Position numbers and translations under genes: made by a program. From assembly GCA_006937955.1 (NCBI GenBank), contig SSNP01000017.1:5250056-5314055 (forward strand): a stretch of 64,000 bases of DNA. Direction: 5' to 3'. The stretch comes from Pachypanchax playfairii. Taxonomy: Eukaryota; Chordata; Actinopteri; Cyprinodontiformes; Aplocheilidae. A model generated the notes under the pieces. That model searched no databases. It was given only the letters and a program-made list of their open reading frames with translations, and was not told where the DNA came from. Below, piece after piece: positions 61,256-64,000 of this stretch (position 1 is the first letter of the stretch; the number at the start of each line of letters is the position of its first letter).

Positions 61256-64000
61256 ACTAACAGCAGTATGTTATATCTGTCAGTCTTTGTGCTTCTGGCT
61301 GAACTCTGACACGTTGGATTTAACTGAAACTTTTTGATGTGATTAAGACTAAATCAGATGACATGGTGTCTTCAGAAAACCTGTTTTGGTGACCGAGTGC
61401 TCAGTGCTGTAAATTAAAAGAAAGTCTGAGCTGGTCTGTCAGCCTGTTCCATTCTGTATGTACTTGTTTTTTTCATAGTAAATCTCTGAGCTTTTTTAGT
61501 TACATTTATATTATTTAAACATAAATCTGTGCAGAGCAACTTGAAATGTGGCTCACATCATCGATTAGTGGTTATCTCTGGCCGGGACAGCTGTGACAGT
61601 ATTGTCACTCTCTACATCACAGTCTTGGAGGACTATCACTACTCTCCAGAAAGATCGCGATAGCATCTGTGTTTGTGTCTGGCCTACCACAGATCCTGAC
61701 CTTCTATCAGATCACCCGTCTAATCATGTAGTCCTTCTGCCTTCAGCCCTATAGCTTTGGTCCCTGCGGGGGTTTTCCCCAGTGATCTCAAGAAAAAATC
61801 AGTTCAAAGCATTTTTCATTTGCTGCTGAAAAACGGAGATGATTTGTCCTTAGAGACGTCCTCTGAAAATAATGGTCAATAATATTTGTAGCTTGTTCAG
61901 CAGACATTGAGCCTTTGTGATATGCACAATAATCACACAGCTGGGAGGAAAATCTGAGGAAACTTCACTAAAATTGTCCTTTTTTTTTTTTATATCCTCA
62001 GTCCCCAATTACAAAGAGCAAAACAAGCTTTGCTGTCAAAGTTTTAACTGTATTTTATGTGACTGTTTGATGTCCCAATAAAGGCACATCATACTGATAC
62101 CAAAGCATTGTGCCTCTGTTATGAGAGAACAGCCTTGAGCTGTGTGTGGGATGTGTCCCCATGGCTCCATCTCCACTTACAAACCCTGTTTATTATTGGA
62201 CTCATATTGTCAGATTTGAAGTAAAATGACTCATTTTTTGAAGCACGGCTCTGTGCTCACCCACAAAGAAAAGGTGTTGGGTGTATTCCTGCTCCTATAG
62301 CAGCTGAGTCCAACAGATTCTCTCCTCTTACATACTGTATCTGTGAGGTTTTTCTAGACATATCAGAGGCTGTAATAATTATATTGTCAATTTCATAAAA
62401 ATGCTTCAAGGCAATAGTGATTCAGGAAGCAGACTAATCTTTTACATTAATAATCTGCACTCCATCTGCTGTATTAGATGTAATCCAGCTTGGGGCTAAA
62501 GGATATCTTGTAGAAAATGATTCATGCTCTTTAGAATTTTGAAAGATTTTAGTGTGACGGTAAAAAGGATTTTGACACTAAAATCAGTCCTGAAGAAACC
62601 CAAATCTTGTAAAAAATCTGAATGATACTGTAACCAGTTGAGGCGTCCTTCAAGTCTGATGACTCTGCTAAGATGTAGGAAGAATCAACCAGATCATGAT
62701 GGTCTTTGCAGGGTCTTGGTGAATCTTCAGATGTGTATAAGAATGGAGTGTCTTCCCCATCATGTGTGACAGAAAGACAGATTTGTTCATGCACAAAAGG
62801 TCTGTCATGAAGCTGTCATGGTTTATCATCTTGGTGGAAATGTTCTGTCCTGGGTGGAACATGATGTGTCATGTGAACCCGCTCTGTGTTTCGACGCATG
62901 TGAGCCAGAGATGAGATTCAACTCTGAAAGATGGACAATAGCAGGAGAAACATCTGGATCTTTGCTGTATCACACTAAAAGGTTTTCCAAACTGTCAGTA
63001 TTCTAATGATGAGAATCATCATGATGTGATCACAAAGCCTTAAAAATACAGTTTTATATTGTTAACAAACAAACTTTATCATCTGAAATATTTTTGCTTG
63101 GTAGAAGACTTTCAAAAACCATGAAGGAGAAGATGACATTCATCAAAAACAGAGTTTCAGTTAAATGTGCATATCAAAGGAAAAAACAAGTCACTCATGA
63201 TGCAAAACGTCATTCAGCCAAGAACTGAAAGATTACTGCAGTAAAACAGTGCAGAGGTAGAGTGTTTGTTCTCTCTGTACTCTAACAAGAACCGCAAAAG
63301 TTGCATTAGCTGCAGTGAAACTTAAATTACAGTGTGACTGCCACATTCAAAGTACCAACGAGGATAAAGTAAAAACATCATGTGGTTTAAATGTCTCAAG
63401 CAAGTGACAACTGCAGCTGCAGTTCTTCTAATGGCAGCCAAAGGCTCACTCCAGGAAAACTGCATCGCTGTCCAAAGAAAAATATCCCATTTCCTCCTCA
63501 GAAACATACCTTTTGTTGAAAAAAGTTTAGCCTGTCAGGTTTTATTATAGCTGCCTAGAATGATTTTGACAACGAAGATGGAGAAAAGCTTCAGATGGAA
63601 AGTTGCTGTTAGTGTTTTTATTCTTCTGAGGAAATTATTTTCCAGATTCACTCGCTGTTGAAGGCCAAGCATGAAGGTTTGACTTGATTATAAGTAGATT
63701 TTTACAATAAATATGAAACATAATATTTACACACTCAGACTTTGTGTTTTGATGTTCCAGCGGAATCTGCAGTAAACTAACGTCGAAGCTCAGACATGAT
63801 ACTAACAACAATGACAAAATAATTTGTTTATTGGAAATTAAAATGGAAATTAAACAGAATGAAAAACTCTTTAATACTTTAAATTGACAGTATGCTATTT
63901 CCTACACCCCCCACCCCACCCCCCCACTGTCTGGTTTATCTTGTATAAGAAGAAAACTAATTTTACAAAACACTGTGTAATGCATTACTGATCACAGCAA
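61256..64000. other. non-coding sequence to window end
   Basis: No exon or RNA gene supported. Poly(T) at about 61980-61991 and a C-rich run at about 63905-63927. Nothing else recognised. Confidence 0.5.

Overview
The window looks like nuclear DNA of a teleost fish. It is A+T-rich, has no operons and no long open reading frames. It carries exons with standard AG acceptors behind pyrimidine tracts, long introns and UTRs, and dispersed repeats typical of teleosts: tRNA-headed SINEs, Tc1-type transposase remnants, LINE reverse-transcriptase fragments and TTAA-bounded miniature inverted-repeat elements. No species can be assigned from the sequence alone.

The only protein-coding sequence I can support is the 3' end of one plus-strand gene, within the first 16.6 kb. 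Two terminal coding exons are visible about 11 kb apart, at 2819-2962 and 13794-14033. Both enter in the same phase from a CAG acceptor, begin with similar residues (NSG and ESG) and end in a stop codon. The first encodes a 47-residue tail with two canonical ITIM motifs (VQYAEL and VEYATI), the pattern of inhibitory or adhesion receptors such as SIRP, MPZL1 and PECAM1. The second encodes a 79-residue tail rich in proline and tyrosine. The simplest reading is one membrane receptor with two mutually exclusive cytoplasmic tails. The transmembrane and extracellular exons lie upstream of the window and I cannot name the gene. The second exon is followed by an apparent 3' UTR of up to about 2.6 kb with several polyadenylation signals. 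The intron between the two exons holds a perfect TATC array of about 197 bp.

From about 16.6 kb to 64 kb there is no recognisable protein-coding gene. This stretch is a gene desert or very long intron sequence. It holds a Tc1/mariner remnant (21.0-21.4 kb), a tRNA-like SINE inserted in an older repeat (26.5-27.2 kb), a second SINE remnant (29.5 kb), a LINE reverse-transcriptase remnant (33.6-34.15 kb), two inverted copies of a repeat ending in a hairpin (27.2 and 42.8 kb), at least six pieces of one common teleost repeat (6.6, 21.8, 50.3, 56.6, 58.1 and 58.6 kb), and several copies of a T-rich repeat.

The most striking structures are three elements bounded by TTAA with inverted termini that all begin TTAAAG: 41506-42073, 50614-51155 and 54411-54773. 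The last is an almost complete palindrome with arms of 178 and 168 bp. Its end matches the TTAAAGGRR signature of the Xenopus T2/Kolobok-type elements. The middle one carries a CpG-rich, promoter- and exon-like cargo. Several A+T-rich segments with clustered TAATTA-type sites are flagged as possible conserved enhancers, but only alignment to other fish could show this. I found no rRNA, functional tRNA or CRISPR.
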